Source: Promethearchaeota archaeon
GTDB taxonomy: Archaea > Asgardarchaeota > Lokiarchaeia > Sigyniarchaeales > SOKP01
Reading direction: 5' to 3'
DNA: 64,000 nucleotides
Assembly: GCA_016839585.1 (NCBI GenBank)
Contig: JAEOTZ010000018.1
Coordinates: 62,001-126,000, forward strand
The translations under genes were made by a program, and so were the position numbers. This document shows positions 16,650-26,093 of the stretch, one piece after another. How positions within the stretch are numbered: the stretch's first letter is position 1; each line of letters begins with the position of its first letter. A model generated the notes under the pieces. The model saw nothing but the letters and a program-made list of their open reading frames with translations. It was not told where the DNA came from and did no database searches.

Positions 16650-19061
16650 ATGGGTAATGAGATAGACTTTGTAGAATATGAAGAGAGTATTGAATCCTTA
16701 TTTTCTCCCAAATCTAGTTATACTTTTTTAGTAGGAGCCGGGATTTCCATGGATCCTCCAACAAATATGCCTTCTGCACGGGAAATTGTAAAAAGCCTAT
16801 TGGAATTATGTGCACCATCCGAGGAAATAAACAATCTGCTCTCACTTAAAATGTTAAGGTTTGAATTAGTTGTAGAAAAGATAAAAAACGAATTTGATGA
16901 AGATTTAAGGTTTCTAGACTACTTAGAGTATGTTAACGAACCTAATCTTATTCATTTATTCTTAGCTAATACAATAACTCGCGGAAATTATGTTGTAACA
17001 ACAAATCTCGATTATATGATTGAGCGAGCACTACTGCTAGTTCTTGATAAGCAATGGCACAAGGAAATTATTCCAATTATAACGAAAGAGGATTTTATTT
17101 TTTATCAGGAGCCTGATAATCTTATAAAATCAGGAAAGTATCCTTTGTATAAAATCCATGGATCGAAGTACAATATAATTACAGGAACTAATACACAAGA
17201 ATCATTGATTACAACTATAAGTGCATTAGGGAAAGGTCGTGAAGAAGGGGAAGTTTTTGCGATTGAACCTTTTAAGAAATCTACAGTATACAATTTAATG
17301 AATGATCGCACTCTTGTAGTTTTGGGTTATTCAGGAAGTGACGATTTTGATATTGGCCCAACGTTAAGAGAATTGCCATTTCTTAATAGAATTATTTGGA
17401 TTGAACATTATCAAGGAAATGAAATAAAAATTTCAAAAATTAAACCAGATGAGATCTTAAAATCTCGATTAGATTCTTCTCAATTACATAATTTATTAAG
17501 AGAAATAAGTTTAACTGGCAATTTTGATGTAATATTAATTAGAGCAAACACACACAATTTTATTAAAGAAAATTTGTGGGAAATTTTTCTTCCTTATATC
17601 CCTATAAACAGAGTTAATTTAGATGAACCAGGAACAACTGTTCCAAAATTTTCAAAATGGATCAAATCTCTGTTTCAGGATATTCCTTTGGTTAAGAAAT
17701 ACCGGTTAGCAACCCAATTATTTTATTCTTTAAAAGATGTTGAAGCAACAAAACGATGCTCGGAAAAGGGGCTCTCACTTTCTGATGAAGCCAATGATCT
17801 AACCTCAAAATCATACTTTCTTAATTTTTTAGGTATGATCAATCAAATAACTGGAAATTATGAGAATGCAATAAAGTATTATGAGGAAGCTTTACAAATT
17901 GATGAAACTCTAAAAGAGGATGCTAGTAAATCTACAGATTTGAATAATATTGGCTCGATCTATTTGACTCTTGGTAGATATAATGAAGCTTACGAAAATT
18001 ATTCAAGAGCATTAGGAATAGCTAATAAATTAGGTGATCTGCCAGGAAATGCATCTTGCAAGAATAATATAGGGAGAGTACTTGAAATTCAGGGTGAGTT
18101 GGATATAGCATTAGAGAATTATAAAGAAGCCCTGAAAATTTATGAAGACATAGGATATCTTAATAATAAGGCGGCTATGCTCAATAATATTGGTATGATT
18201 TATGCCGTTCGAAAGGAATATGGATTAGCGGTAAAAAATTATGAAGAAGCATTAAAGATTTCAGATCTCTTAGGTGATCTCTATGGAAAAATTATCCTTT
18301 TGAACAACATTGGAAGAGTGAATGATGAAAATCAAAATTATACGAATGCTTTAGAAAAATATAATGAAGCAGTATATATCAGTGAACAATTAGGTGACAT
18401 TTCAAAAAAAGCTGGATGTTTTAATAATATAGGATCTGTTTATCTGGCTCAAGGCCAACCTAGAAAAGCTTTGGAAAAGTACAAAGAAGCATTGAACATT
18501 GAGGAAATATTGGGAGATCCGTTAATGAAGGCAATTTATCTTAATAATATTGCCATGATTTATGAAAATCTTAAAGAGTATAATCTAGCATTGGAATACT
18601 ATTTGGAAGCTTTAAATATATTTAAAGAATTAGGTGATCTTTCAAAGAGAGCTCTAATGCTCACTAAAATTGCGTCAATTGATATGATTAAAAACGATTA
18701 TTGGTCAGCCCTTGATAAATATCAGGAAGCAGCTTTGATTTATGGAGAATTAAAAGACTTATCTAATAAAGCAGCTTGTCTAAATAATATTGGAAAAATA
18801 TATGAAAAATTTGAAAGTTATAATAAAGCTTTAGAGATTTATGAAGAGACTGTTCAAATTGATGAGCAATTAGGAGACTTATCTGGCAAGGCTAATGACT
18901 TTTTTAATTTAGGTAATATTTATGAACTTTGTGGGGAATATCGTAAAGGTTTAAACAAATTTGAGGAAAGTTTAGAAATTTTTAATCAATTAAAACAAGA
19001 TCAATATTCTAATGTTGTTCAACAAAAAATTAATGAAATAAAAAGAAAAATAGGAAAATAA
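16650..19061 (+). CDS. SIR2-like domain protein with ten TPR repeats
   Basis: An 803-residue two-part protein. Residues about 15-310 match the SIR2-like fold of NAD-consuming enzymes: GAGIS (29-33), TTNLD with Asn119, IHGS with His170, and LVVLGYSGSDDFD. The key Asn and His are present, so it is probably active. From about residue 388, ten consecutive 40-residue tetratricopeptide repeats (NNIG..Y......AL..Y.EAL.I...LGD) run to about 787, a superhelix for protein binding. SIR2 domains joined to repeat domains are common in prokaryotic antiviral effectors that destroy NAD, where the repeat part senses the trigger. No other defence gene is recognisable beside it. A regulatory deacylase-type role remains possible. 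Confidence 0.85.
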   Translation: MGNEIDFVEYEESIESLFSPKSSYTFLVGAGISMDPPTNMPSAREIVKSLLELCAPSEEINNLLSLKMLRFELVVEKIKNEFDEDLRFLDYLEYVNEPNLIHLFLANTITRGNYVVTTNLDYMIERALLLVLDKQWHKEIIPIITKEDFIFYQEPDNLIKSGKYPLYKIHGSKYNIITGTNTQESLITTISALGKGREEGEVFAIEPFKKSTVYNLMNDRTLVVLGYSGSDDFDIGPTLRELPFLNRIIWIEHYQGNEIKISKIKPDEILKSRLDSSQLHNLLREISLTGNFDVILIRANTHNFIKENLWEIFLPYIPINRVNLDEPGTTVPKFSKWIKSLFQDIPLVKKYRLATQLFYSLKDVEATKRCSEKGLSLSDEANDLTSKSYFLNFLGMINQITGNYENAIKYYEEALQIDETLKEDASKSTDLNNIGSIYLTLGRYNEAYENYSRALGIANKLGDLPGNASCKNNIGRVLEIQGELDIALENYKEALKIYEDIGYLNNKAAMLNNIGMIYAVRKEYGLAVKNYEEALKISDLLGDLYGKIILLNNIGRVNDENQNYTNALEKYNEAVYISEQLGDISKKAGCFNNIGSVYLAQGQPRKALEKYKEALNIEEILGDPLMKAIYLNNIAMIYENLKEYNLALEYYLEALNIFKELGDLSKRALMLTKIASIDMIKNDYWSALDKYQEAALIYGELKDLSNKAACLNNIGKIYEKFESYNKALEIYEETVQIDEQLGDLSGKANDFFNLGNIYELCGEYRKGLNKFEESLEIFNQLKQDQYSNVVQQKINEIKRKIGK

Positions 19062-19152
19062 TATTATAGTTTTAATTTTTTAGAGAATTTTATTAATTTA
19101 ATAAACAATTATTAATTCCTAAATGTAATTTAGAGTAAATTAAGAGATTTTT

Positions 19153-20724
19153 TTGAAGCTCAAGACCGACATTTTAATCATAGGTGGAGGGATTGCTGGA
19201 TTAACACTTGCAATTAAACTAGCAGAGTTATCAAAAGATCAAAAGATATTAATCATAACTAAAGAGACTTTAATCGATTGTAATACTTATAATGCCCAAG
19301 GTGGTATTGCATGTGCTTGGGATAAGATGGATTCTGTTGAAAAACATATTCAAGATACATTGCTAGCTGGAGATGGATTATGCGATGAAACGGTAGTAAG
19401 AGAAATAATAGCTCAAGCCCCTGCCAGAATAAATGAATTAATTGAAATGGGTGTGAAGTTTAATAGAAATGAAAATGGAGACTATGATCTTGGAATAGAA
19501 GGAGGTCATTCAAAAAGGAGAATACTTCATGTGAATGATCTTACTGGTCAAGCTATTCAAAGAGCATTGATAGAGAATATAAAGAAATTGGAAAATGTTG
19601 AAGTTAGAGAATATTGGTGCGCTGTAAATCTTTATGTTAAAAATGTTAAATGCTATGGAGCACACGTATTAGAACAAGAAACAGAAGAAATTCACAATAT
19701 TTCAGCGAAAGCTACTATACTAGCAACGGGAGGGGCTGGAAAGATATATTTATATACAACAAATCCAGATATAGCTTCAGGTGATGGAATTGCAATGGCA
19801 TATAGAGCAGGAGCTATGATATCAAACATGGAATTTTATCAATTTCATCCTACTTGTTTATATCATCCTTATGCTAAGTCGCTTCTAATTACAGAAGCGT
19901 TACGTGGAGAAGGGGCTATATTAAAAGATATTAAAGGAAATGAATTTATGGCAAAATACCATCCTTCAAAGGAACTTGCTCCTCGAGATATTGTATCTAG
20001 AGCTATTGATGCTGAATTGAAAAGAACAGGGGATGATTATGTTTATTTAGACATAGCATCTTATAGAAATACAAAATTTATAATAAAACACTTTCCAGGG
20101 ATATATGAAAATTGCTTAAAATTTAATATTGATATCACCAAGGAACCTATTCCTGTTGTACCAGCAGCTCATTATTGTTGTGGAGGAGTAATAGCAAATA
20201 TTGATGGAACAACAGAAGTAAAAAATTTGTTTGTCATTGGTGAAACCGCATGTACAGGTCTTCATGGAAGTAATAGATTAGCAAGTAATTCCCTGCTTGA
20301 AGGCTTAGTTTGTGCTCATGAATGTGCAAATTATATAATAAAAAACATATCTGAGTTAAAGATTAAAGATTTTTCTGAGTGGGAACCTGGGAATGCTATT
20401 CCCTCAAGTGAAGCAGTAGTAATAACACAAAATTGGGATGAAGTAAGAATGATGATGCAAAATTTCGTAGGAGTTGTTAGATCAGACATGCGATTAAAAA
20501 GAGCTCTTAAACGAATGAATATATTTTCAGAAGAAATAGATTACTACTATTGGAACTATAAAGTTGAGAAAAATTTAGTAGAGCTAAGGAATTTATCAAT
20601 GGTTGCCGAACTTTTAATTAGGTGTGCGTTATCTCGGAAGGAAAGTAGAGGAACTCATTTTAATGAAAATCATCCCACTAAAAATTCATTAGCTAGAAAT
20701 TCATATATAAAAAGACCTTGGTAA
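19153..20724 (+). CDS. nadB: L-aspartate oxidase
   Basis: A 523-residue FAD enzyme that oxidises L-aspartate to iminoaspartate, the first step of de novo NAD synthesis. The dinucleotide fold is GGGIAGLTLAIKLAE. Family motifs are GGHSKRRILHVND, HPTCLY, LRGEGA and the C-terminal GSNRLASNSLLEGLV. In an anaerobe fumarate may be the electron acceptor. The TTG start follows an in-frame AT-rich leader with no strong ribosome-binding site. The next enzyme of the pathway, NadA, is not in the window. Confidence 0.93.
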   Translation: MKLKTDILIIGGGIAGLTLAIKLAELSKDQKILIITKETLIDCNTYNAQGGIACAWDKMDSVEKHIQDTLLAGDGLCDETVVREIIAQAPARINELIEMGVKFNRNENGDYDLGIEGGHSKRRILHVNDLTGQAIQRALIENIKKLENVEVREYWCAVNLYVKNVKCYGAHVLEQETEEIHNISAKATILATGGAGKIYLYTTNPDIASGDGIAMAYRAGAMISNMEFYQFHPTCLYHPYAKSLLITEALRGEGAILKDIKGNEFMAKYHPSKELAPRDIVSRAIDAELKRTGDDYVYLDIASYRNTKFIIKHFPGIYENCLKFNIDITKEPIPVVPAAHYCCGGVIANIDGTTEVKNLFVIGETACTGLHGSNRLASNSLLEGLVCAHECANYIIKNISELKIKDFSEWEPGNAIPSSEAVVITQNWDEVRMMMQNFVGVVRSDMRLKRALKRMNIFSEEIDYYYWNYKVEKNLVELRNLSMVAELLIRCALSRKESRGTHFNENHPTKNSLARNSYIKRPW

Positions 20725-20813
20725 AAACAATTAGCTTTTTGATATCTATAATTTTAAATTATTACTTAAATTAATATTGATAAATTAAATAATTAAGTAG
20801 AAGGAGTCTAATC

Positions 20814-21617
20814 TTGGACATCGGTAAAAATATTAGAATTGAAAGGATAATTAATCGGAAAAGTAAAAGAACAATTATTATTCCTATGGATCATGGATTA
20901 ACTATGGGAACAATTAAAGGGTTGGAAATTTTGGCTGATATGGTTGATAAAGTTGCTTTAGGTGGCGCAAATGCTGTTTTGATGCATTCAGGAATGGTTG
21001 GTGCTGGTCATCGAAAACATGGAAAAGATATTGGTTTGATAATTCATTTATCGGGGGCAACAAATTTAGCACCTGATCCAAATAGAAAAGTATTAGTATG
21101 TTCCGTTGAACGTGCTCTGAAAATGGGAGCTGATGGAGTTTCAATTCACATTAACATTGGCGCAGATGATGAGCCAGAAATGCTTCAAGATGCTTATAAA
21201 GCTGTAGAAGCTTCACGAGAATGGGGAGTTCCTTTACTAGCAATGATGTACCCCAGAGGAAAAAAAATTAAAGATGAAAATGATCCCGAGGTTGTGAATA
21301 TAGCCGTAAGAGCAGGCACAGAGTTAGGAGCTGATATTGTTAAGACAAATTATACTGGTGATATAGATTCATTTAAGCAAATTGTAGATGGAGTTCGTCA
21401 CATACCCGTAATAATTGCTGGTGGACCTAAAATGGATACTATCCCTGAATTATTACTGATGGTGTATGATTCTATTCAGGCAGGAGGTGCTGGTGTAGCC
21501 TTTGGGAGAAATGTATTCCAATCTAAAGATCCTGCGAAATTAGTTAGAGCAATTAGTAACATAGTGCATGATAATTATACCGTTGAGGAAGTTTTAAGAG
21601 AGTATAAATTCGATTAA
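20814..21617 (+). CDS. 2-amino-3,7-dideoxy-D-threo-hept-6-ulosonate (ADTH) synthase
   Basis: A 267-residue class I aldolase of the DeoC/LacD/DhnA family. It matches the methanogen enzyme that joins 6-deoxy-5-ketofructose 1-phosphate to aspartate semialdehyde at the start of the DAHP-independent archaeal shikimate pathway. Blocks include [35 protein letters not shown] and the Schiff-base lysine in [15 protein letters not shown] class I fructose-bisphosphate aldolase is the close alternative. AAGGAG at 20801-20806 precedes the TTG start by seven bases, a strong site that fixes it. It lies 89 bases after nadB. Confidence 0.85.
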   Translation: MDIGKNIRIERIINRKSKRTIIIPMDHGLTMGTIKGLEILADMVDKVALGGANAVLMHSGMVGAGHRKHGKDIGLIIHLSGATNLAPDPNRKVLVCSVERALKMGADGVSIHINIGADDEPEMLQDAYKAVEASREWGVPLLAMMYPRGKKIKDENDPEVVNIAVRAGTELGADIVKTNYTGDIDSFKQIVDGVRHIPVIIAGGPKMDTIPELLLMVYDSIQAGGAGVAFGRNVFQSKDPAKLVRAISNIVHDNYTVEEVLREYKFD

Positions 21618-21638
21618 AAAATATAAATTTCTATAATT

Positions 21639-22916
21639 ATGAAATACGAAAAGATTTATCCTCATTTTCTTAAAAAGATTGAAAATAAAGAAGGTAATAT
21701 TCTTGATAAGGAAAAAGAATTAAGGATAATAATCTCATTTGAGGATATTTTAAAGCGAGATACTTTTCTTTCAAAACACACAAATCTTAGAATTTTGAAA
21801 ACTTTCGATATTATTCCTTCAATAAATTTGCATCTAACATTTGAACAAATAAAAAGCTTAGAAAAAGAGGAGCTAATAAAAATTATTGAAGAGGATCAAA
21901 GAATCTATCTTTCTATTCTGGAGGTTAATGATATCTTAGATTTAAGTGAATATAGAACATCTCAAATATCTTATACAGGAAAAAATGTTAAAATAGGAAT
22001 AATCGATAATGGAATTAATAAGACATATGATTCGATATATGATATTGATTTAGATGAGTTCGATTTTATAGAGGAAAAGGTAAGTGTAGTCTCAAAAAAG
22101 ACAGATGTATCACATGGAACAATAATAGCAAGTATAATTGGCAATCATTTTAAAGATAGTTATTATAGCTTTTTAGGAATTGCTCCTAATGCAAAATTTA
22201 TTGATTTCAATATATCAGTCTCTAATAATAAATATTATTTTTCTAATATCTTGGAAATTTTCGATTTAATAAATTCACAGTCCATTAAAATTGATATTCT
22301 TTTAATCTCTTTTACTACTTTACATCCATCTGATGGAAATGATATAGTATCTCTAGCCTGTGATTTGTTAGTTGATAAAGGAATTATAATTGTGTGCCCT
22401 GCTGGAAATTTTGGACCAGAATCTTATAGTATTGGAAGCCCTAGTGCTGCTAAAAAGGTAATAACTGTTGGGAGTCTTACAAAAAATTTAGAGATCTCTA
22501 ATTTTAGTAGTAGAGGACCAACTTTAGATGAACGATTAAAACCTGATTTTTGTTTACCAGGCTCAAATATAGAAGTTCCGTTATCAAAGGAATTAGGGAT
22601 AAGAGTATCTGGTACAAGTGTTTCTGCGGCATTTTGTGTTGGAATTATTGCTTTATTGAAAGAATTTAACCCAAATGCATCATATAATGAAATTTTAAAT
22701 CTTATGCAAAAAGCGAGCTCAGATTTAAGTTATGAACAGAACTCTCAAGGACATGGAATTATTAATATTATTAATATTTTTAAAAATTTAGACTTATATC
22801 AAGAAAAAGTTCTTCCTTATAAATATCTAATAAAAAGATCTTTCAAATTTACAATTGAATTTATTTTAATTCTGATCCTCTTTTATTATATATTTTATTT
22901 CTTCAATTCATTATAA
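21639..22916 (+). CDS. Subtilisin-like serine protease with C-terminal membrane anchor
   Basis: A 425-residue S8 protease. The catalytic triad is complete: Asp123 (IGIIDNGI), His159 (SHGTIIAS) and Ser327 (SGTSVSAA), with oxyanion Asn257 (CPAGNFGP). Residues 25-95 look like an I9-type propeptide (ELRIIISFEDIL onward). There is no N-terminal signal peptide, but the last 25 residues are a strongly hydrophobic helix, so the enzyme is tail-anchored and its side of the membrane is not clear. The ATG is 21 bases after the ADTH synthase stop, so they may share a transcript. Confidence 0.92.
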   Translation: MKYEKIYPHFLKKIENKEGNILDKEKELRIIISFEDILKRDTFLSKHTNLRILKTFDIIPSINLHLTFEQIKSLEKEELIKIIEEDQRIYLSILEVNDILDLSEYRTSQISYTGKNVKIGIIDNGINKTYDSIYDIDLDEFDFIEEKVSVVSKKTDVSHGTIIASIIGNHFKDSYYSFLGIAPNAKFIDFNISVSNNKYYFSNILEIFDLINSQSIKIDILLISFTTLHPSDGNDIVSLACDLLVDKGIIIVCPAGNFGPESYSIGSPSAAKKVITVGSLTKNLEISNFSSRGPTLDERLKPDFCLPGSNIEVPLSKELGIRVSGTSVSAAFCVGIIALLKEFNPNASYNEILNLMQKASSDLSYEQNSQGHGIINIINIFKNLDLYQEKVLPYKYLIKRSFKFTIEFILILILFYYIFYFFNSL

Positions 22917-22946
22917 AGGTCATATATTATAAAAGAGGGAACAAAA

Positions 22947-23477
22947 ATATTTCCAATCTTTCACGTAGCACTTCCATTGATTATCTTTGAAATCCCTCAA
23001 ATAAAGAAATTTAATCTTAATAGATATTCATTAATAATTGGTTCATTATTACCAGATTTAATTGATAAACCTTTATTATTTTTAGGTTTGGGAGCAGGTA
23101 GATTTCTATCACATTCCTTAATATTTATTTTTATTATCTTTTTAATTATTTTTGGAATTACTAAAGGAAATGAAAAAGTTTCTTTACCACTTTTAATTGG
23201 AATGATTTTTCATGTTATATTAGATCTTCCCGATGTTCCATTACTTTTTCCTTTTATCTCCTTTGAATATATAGTTCTAGAAGACCCCTTTTCAGTTTGG
23301 ATTACTGCTTTGTTAACAAATACTATAGTGATAATAACTGAAATTACTGGAATTCTATTTATTGTATTTATTTTAATAAGAAATAAATTATACCATATAA
23401 AAGATATTACAAATTATTTAAAAGGCATTAATCAACCATTAATTAAGAGGACCAAAGAAAAAGATATAAATATCTAA
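22947..23477 (+). CDS. DUF457/YdjM-like membrane-bound metal-dependent hydrolase
   Basis: A small integral membrane protein with the YdjM-type pattern: FHVALPLI, GSLLPDLIDKP, GRFLSHS and GMIFHVILDLPD, where His and Asp residues form the presumed metal site, and about four helices. The only standard start, TTG at 22977, would remove the first conserved His. An ATA codon at 22947 has an ideal GAGGGA site (22935-22940) six bases upstream, and adds FPIFHVALP. I therefore place the start at 22947 as an unusual ATA initiation (176 residues). The gene follows the subtilase by 30 bases. Confidence 0.7.
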   Translation: MFPIFHVALPLIIFEIPQIKKFNLNRYSLIIGSLLPDLIDKPLLFLGLGAGRFLSHSLIFIFIIFLIIFGITKGNEKVSLPLLIGMIFHVILDLPDVPLLFPFISFEYIVLEDPFSVWITALLTNTIVIITEITGILFIVFILIRNKLYHIKDITNYLKGINQPLIKRTKEKDINI

Positions 23478-23574
23478 CTTTAAAAAATTTTCATTTTTAA
23501 ATCTCAAAATTAATAGTTTAATAACTTGCATATGAAATATTTAATACGTAACTCATTAATCTTTAAATAGTAGA

Positions 23575-24312
23575 ATGAATCAAAACAAACCACTTCATGT
23601 AATTGTTGATAATAGAGAGCAAAAATTAATGGCTCTATTAGATAAAAAAAAAGATATAATAACTTATGAATCAAAACAATTGGATATTGCTGATATAGTT
23701 ATTTCGGAAGATATTGCTATTGAAAGAAAAGAAGGTTTCGATTTTATTGCTTCTATAATGGATAATCGATTATTTGAACAGGTATTACGTTTAAAAGACA
23801 CATATGCAGATCCCATCTTAATCCTTGAAGGATTGAATGATAAAGTGTTTGAAAACACAGGTATGAATATTAAATCTATTTATGGGGCACTTTCATTTAT
23901 TTCATATAAATTGGGGATTTCTGTTATTCCTACAAGAAATATTGAAGATACTGCGATTGTTATTGAAAGAATTGCACATAGAGAACAAGTAAAAGATAGT
24001 ACGCCAATATTTTCAAGAAAAGCTCCTAAAGAGATGTCAAAAAACGAGAGAAGAACTTTTATTATAGAAGGATTGGTAGATATAGGTCCAAAAAAAGCGA
24101 GAGCATTAATTGAAAAATTCAAAACTCCATACCAAGTTTTTAAAGCAATTAAACGTACAGAGATAACTTACACGAGAACAGGACGAATTAAAGGGATAAA
24201 AGGTCCGCTGGAGGATTTAACCGGATTTGGACCTATGTTTATCGAAAAAAATCAAAAACTTCTATTTAGTAAAAAGAAAAAAGATCCTCAAAAAAAGATC
24301 AATCAATTTTAA
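23575..24312 (+). CDS. XPF/ERCC4-type structure-specific nuclease (short form)
   Basis: A 245-residue nuclease without the helicase part seen in Hef. The ERCC4 domain spans about 1-135 with catalytic motifs DNRE (12-15), Asp40 and ERKEGFD (50-56). Residues about 170-240 form tandem helix-hairpin-helix elements (GLVDIGPKKARALIEKF and LEDLTGFGPMFIEKN). Such enzymes cut 3' flaps and branched DNA at stalled forks and usually work with PCNA as dimers. The length matches the crenarchaeal short form, and the C-terminus ends in KKINQF, which could be a degenerate PCNA-binding tail. Confidence 0.92.
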   Translation: MNQNKPLHVIVDNREQKLMALLDKKKDIITYESKQLDIADIVISEDIAIERKEGFDFIASIMDNRLFEQVLRLKDTYADPILILEGLNDKVFENTGMNIKSIYGALSFISYKLGISVIPTRNIEDTAIVIERIAHREQVKDSTPIFSRKAPKEMSKNERRTFIIEGLVDIGPKKARALIEKFKTPYQVFKAIKRTEITYTRTGRIKGIKGPLEDLTGFGPMFIEKNQKLLFSKKKKDPQKKINQF

Positions 24313-24515
24313 TTAGTGTTAGGCAGAATTTCTTCTTCTATTTTGACTAATATTTACATTCCATTTCCAATTCTAAAAAGAAAGATAAAAAAATAAATTC
24401 AAAATGTTTTGTAAGTTCTTAAAAATTTGATTCAACATTTAAATAACTTGATTCAATACTATCTTAAACCTTAATTCAATTAACATTTATTACTAATCAA
24501 TTTCAGGTAGTTCTT

Positions 24516-26015
24516 TTGAAAAATTATGATGTAATCTTCATTCATCCACCTAGATTATTACAACCTGATTATGGTAAAAATATTAAATTTAGACGAGGTT
24601 CATTTATTTTCATCCCAATGGGTGTTTTTGCTATTGCTGATTTCCTTGAGAGAGAGGGTTTTGGAGTTAGAATAATAAATTATCCTTTAGAGCAATATTT
24701 AAATTATGATTGGAAATTAGAGGATTTCCTTAAGAATATTAATTTTGATGTATGTGCAATAGATTTACATTGGATACATAATGCACATGGAGCTATTGAA
24801 GTTGCTAAAATCGTAAAAGATGTAAATCCAAATGCAAAAGTGGTGCTTGGAGGTTTTAGTGCTTCATATTACCATGATCAAATTTTAAAATATTATGAAG
24901 AAATTGATGGAGTAATTAGAGGAGAAGGAGAAATTCCACTTTTAAAATATGTTCAAAATATTTATAAAAATCGATCTTTAGATTCCAATCCCAATTTATC
25001 TTATCGAGATCACTCTAAACAGATAAAAGTAAACTCTCTTTCCTACACAGCAAAAACTTTGGACAATTTGAATTTTACAAATGTATCTCTCCTGAAAAAT
25101 GCAAAACAATATTTTCAGTATAGTAGAAAGCTTATGGGGATCTCTTTCAATCTTCCCATTGGAAGAGGTTGTCCATTTAATTGTCCTTTTTGTGCGGGAG
25201 GACAGAGAGCTCAAAAAAGTTTGGTTGGCCGAGATAACGTCGTTCTTAGAAGTCCAGAAAAAGTTATAGAAGATATCAACGAAATTTTCTATAAATATAA
25301 AGTTCCAAGTATCTTTTTTGGACATGGTACCTACCCTGCAAATATAAAATATTGGAAAAAACTATTTAGGTTGATTCAAAAAGAAAAACTCGATATTAGT
25401 GGAGATTTAGAGATATGGAGGCTACCATTTCCTAAAGAGATGTGGGAAATATTTTATAAGACTTTCAATAGCAGTTATTCATCAATTAGTATTTCACCTC
25501 GAACAATGTCAACTAAAGTTCATAAAAAAATCGCTAAAATTTGTGATCCGACATTTAAATTTCCTGAAAGCCAAATTAATGATTTAATAAAAAATGCGAA
25601 TTTATACCAAATAATATTACGAATTTGGTTAACAATTGGTTTTCCATTCCAAACTCGGTTTGATATTCTTAAGGATTTTACCTTTGCGATGAAATGTCTT
25701 TTAAAATATGGAAAATCCAATCTTAAGCCAATTACAATTATGAGCGAACCATATCACATCTTCCCCGGTTCTCCTGCCCATGAATCTCCTGAGAGCTTCG
25801 GAATAAAATTAAAATATCATTCTTTTCCAGAGGTTGCTGAAGCTTTTAAACGAGCTAAAATATCTTTTTTTTATAATGTAATAAATTATGATACGGAATA
25901 TTTATCTCAAGTTTCTATTCGTAATTTTAATTTGTTATTATCTTTAAGCACTGCGCTCATGTTTTTAACAACGGGTTCGAAATATCCTAACGTGAGCGAA
26001 AAATCCAAAATTTAA
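24516..26015 (+). CDS. B12-binding domain radical SAM protein
   Basis: A 499-residue protein. The first 150 residues follow the cobalamin-binding Rossmann pattern (VIFIHPPRLLQ at the start, VVLGGFSASYY, GVIRGEGEIPLLKYV). The radical SAM domain starts with GRGCPFNCPFCAGG, a CxxxCxxC motif that binds a 4Fe-4S cluster. Members include methyltransferases and ring-forming enzymes for lipids, cofactors and natural products. The TTG start is the first in the frame, with only a weak AGGTAG upstream. It stands alone; substrate unknown. Confidence 0.88.
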   Translation: MKNYDVIFIHPPRLLQPDYGKNIKFRRGSFIFIPMGVFAIADFLEREGFGVRIINYPLEQYLNYDWKLEDFLKNINFDVCAIDLHWIHNAHGAIEVAKIVKDVNPNAKVVLGGFSASYYHDQILKYYEEIDGVIRGEGEIPLLKYVQNIYKNRSLDSNPNLSYRDHSKQIKVNSLSYTAKTLDNLNFTNVSLLKNAKQYFQYSRKLMGISFNLPIGRGCPFNCPFCAGGQRAQKSLVGRDNVVLRSPEKVIEDINEIFYKYKVPSIFFGHGTYPANIKYWKKLFRLIQKEKLDISGDLEIWRLPFPKEMWEIFYKTFNSSYSSISISPRTMSTKVHKKIAKICDPTFKFPESQINDLIKNANLYQIILRIWLTIGFPFQTRFDILKDFTFAMKCLLKYGKSNLKPITIMSEPYHIFPGSPAHESPESFGIKLKYHSFPEVAEAFKRAKISFFYNVINYDTEYLSQVSIRNFNLLLSLSTALMFLTTGSKYPNVSEKSKI

Positions 26016-26093
26016 ATATAGCACTCCCAGCTAAAGAAATTTTGGGTAAAAAATAATATAAAGAAAAAATATAGATTTTCATTAGTCTAATTT

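Noticed and set aside
16650-20724. A multi-gene CRISPR or restriction defence island around the SIR2-TPR gene
   Set aside because: No repeat array, methyltransferase, helicase or nuclease partner is present; the neighbours are metabolic and phosphatase genes.
25960-26010. GGTTCGAAA, resembling a tRNA T-loop
   Set aside because: It is inside the radical SAM gene and no acceptor, D or anticodon stems can be formed around it.
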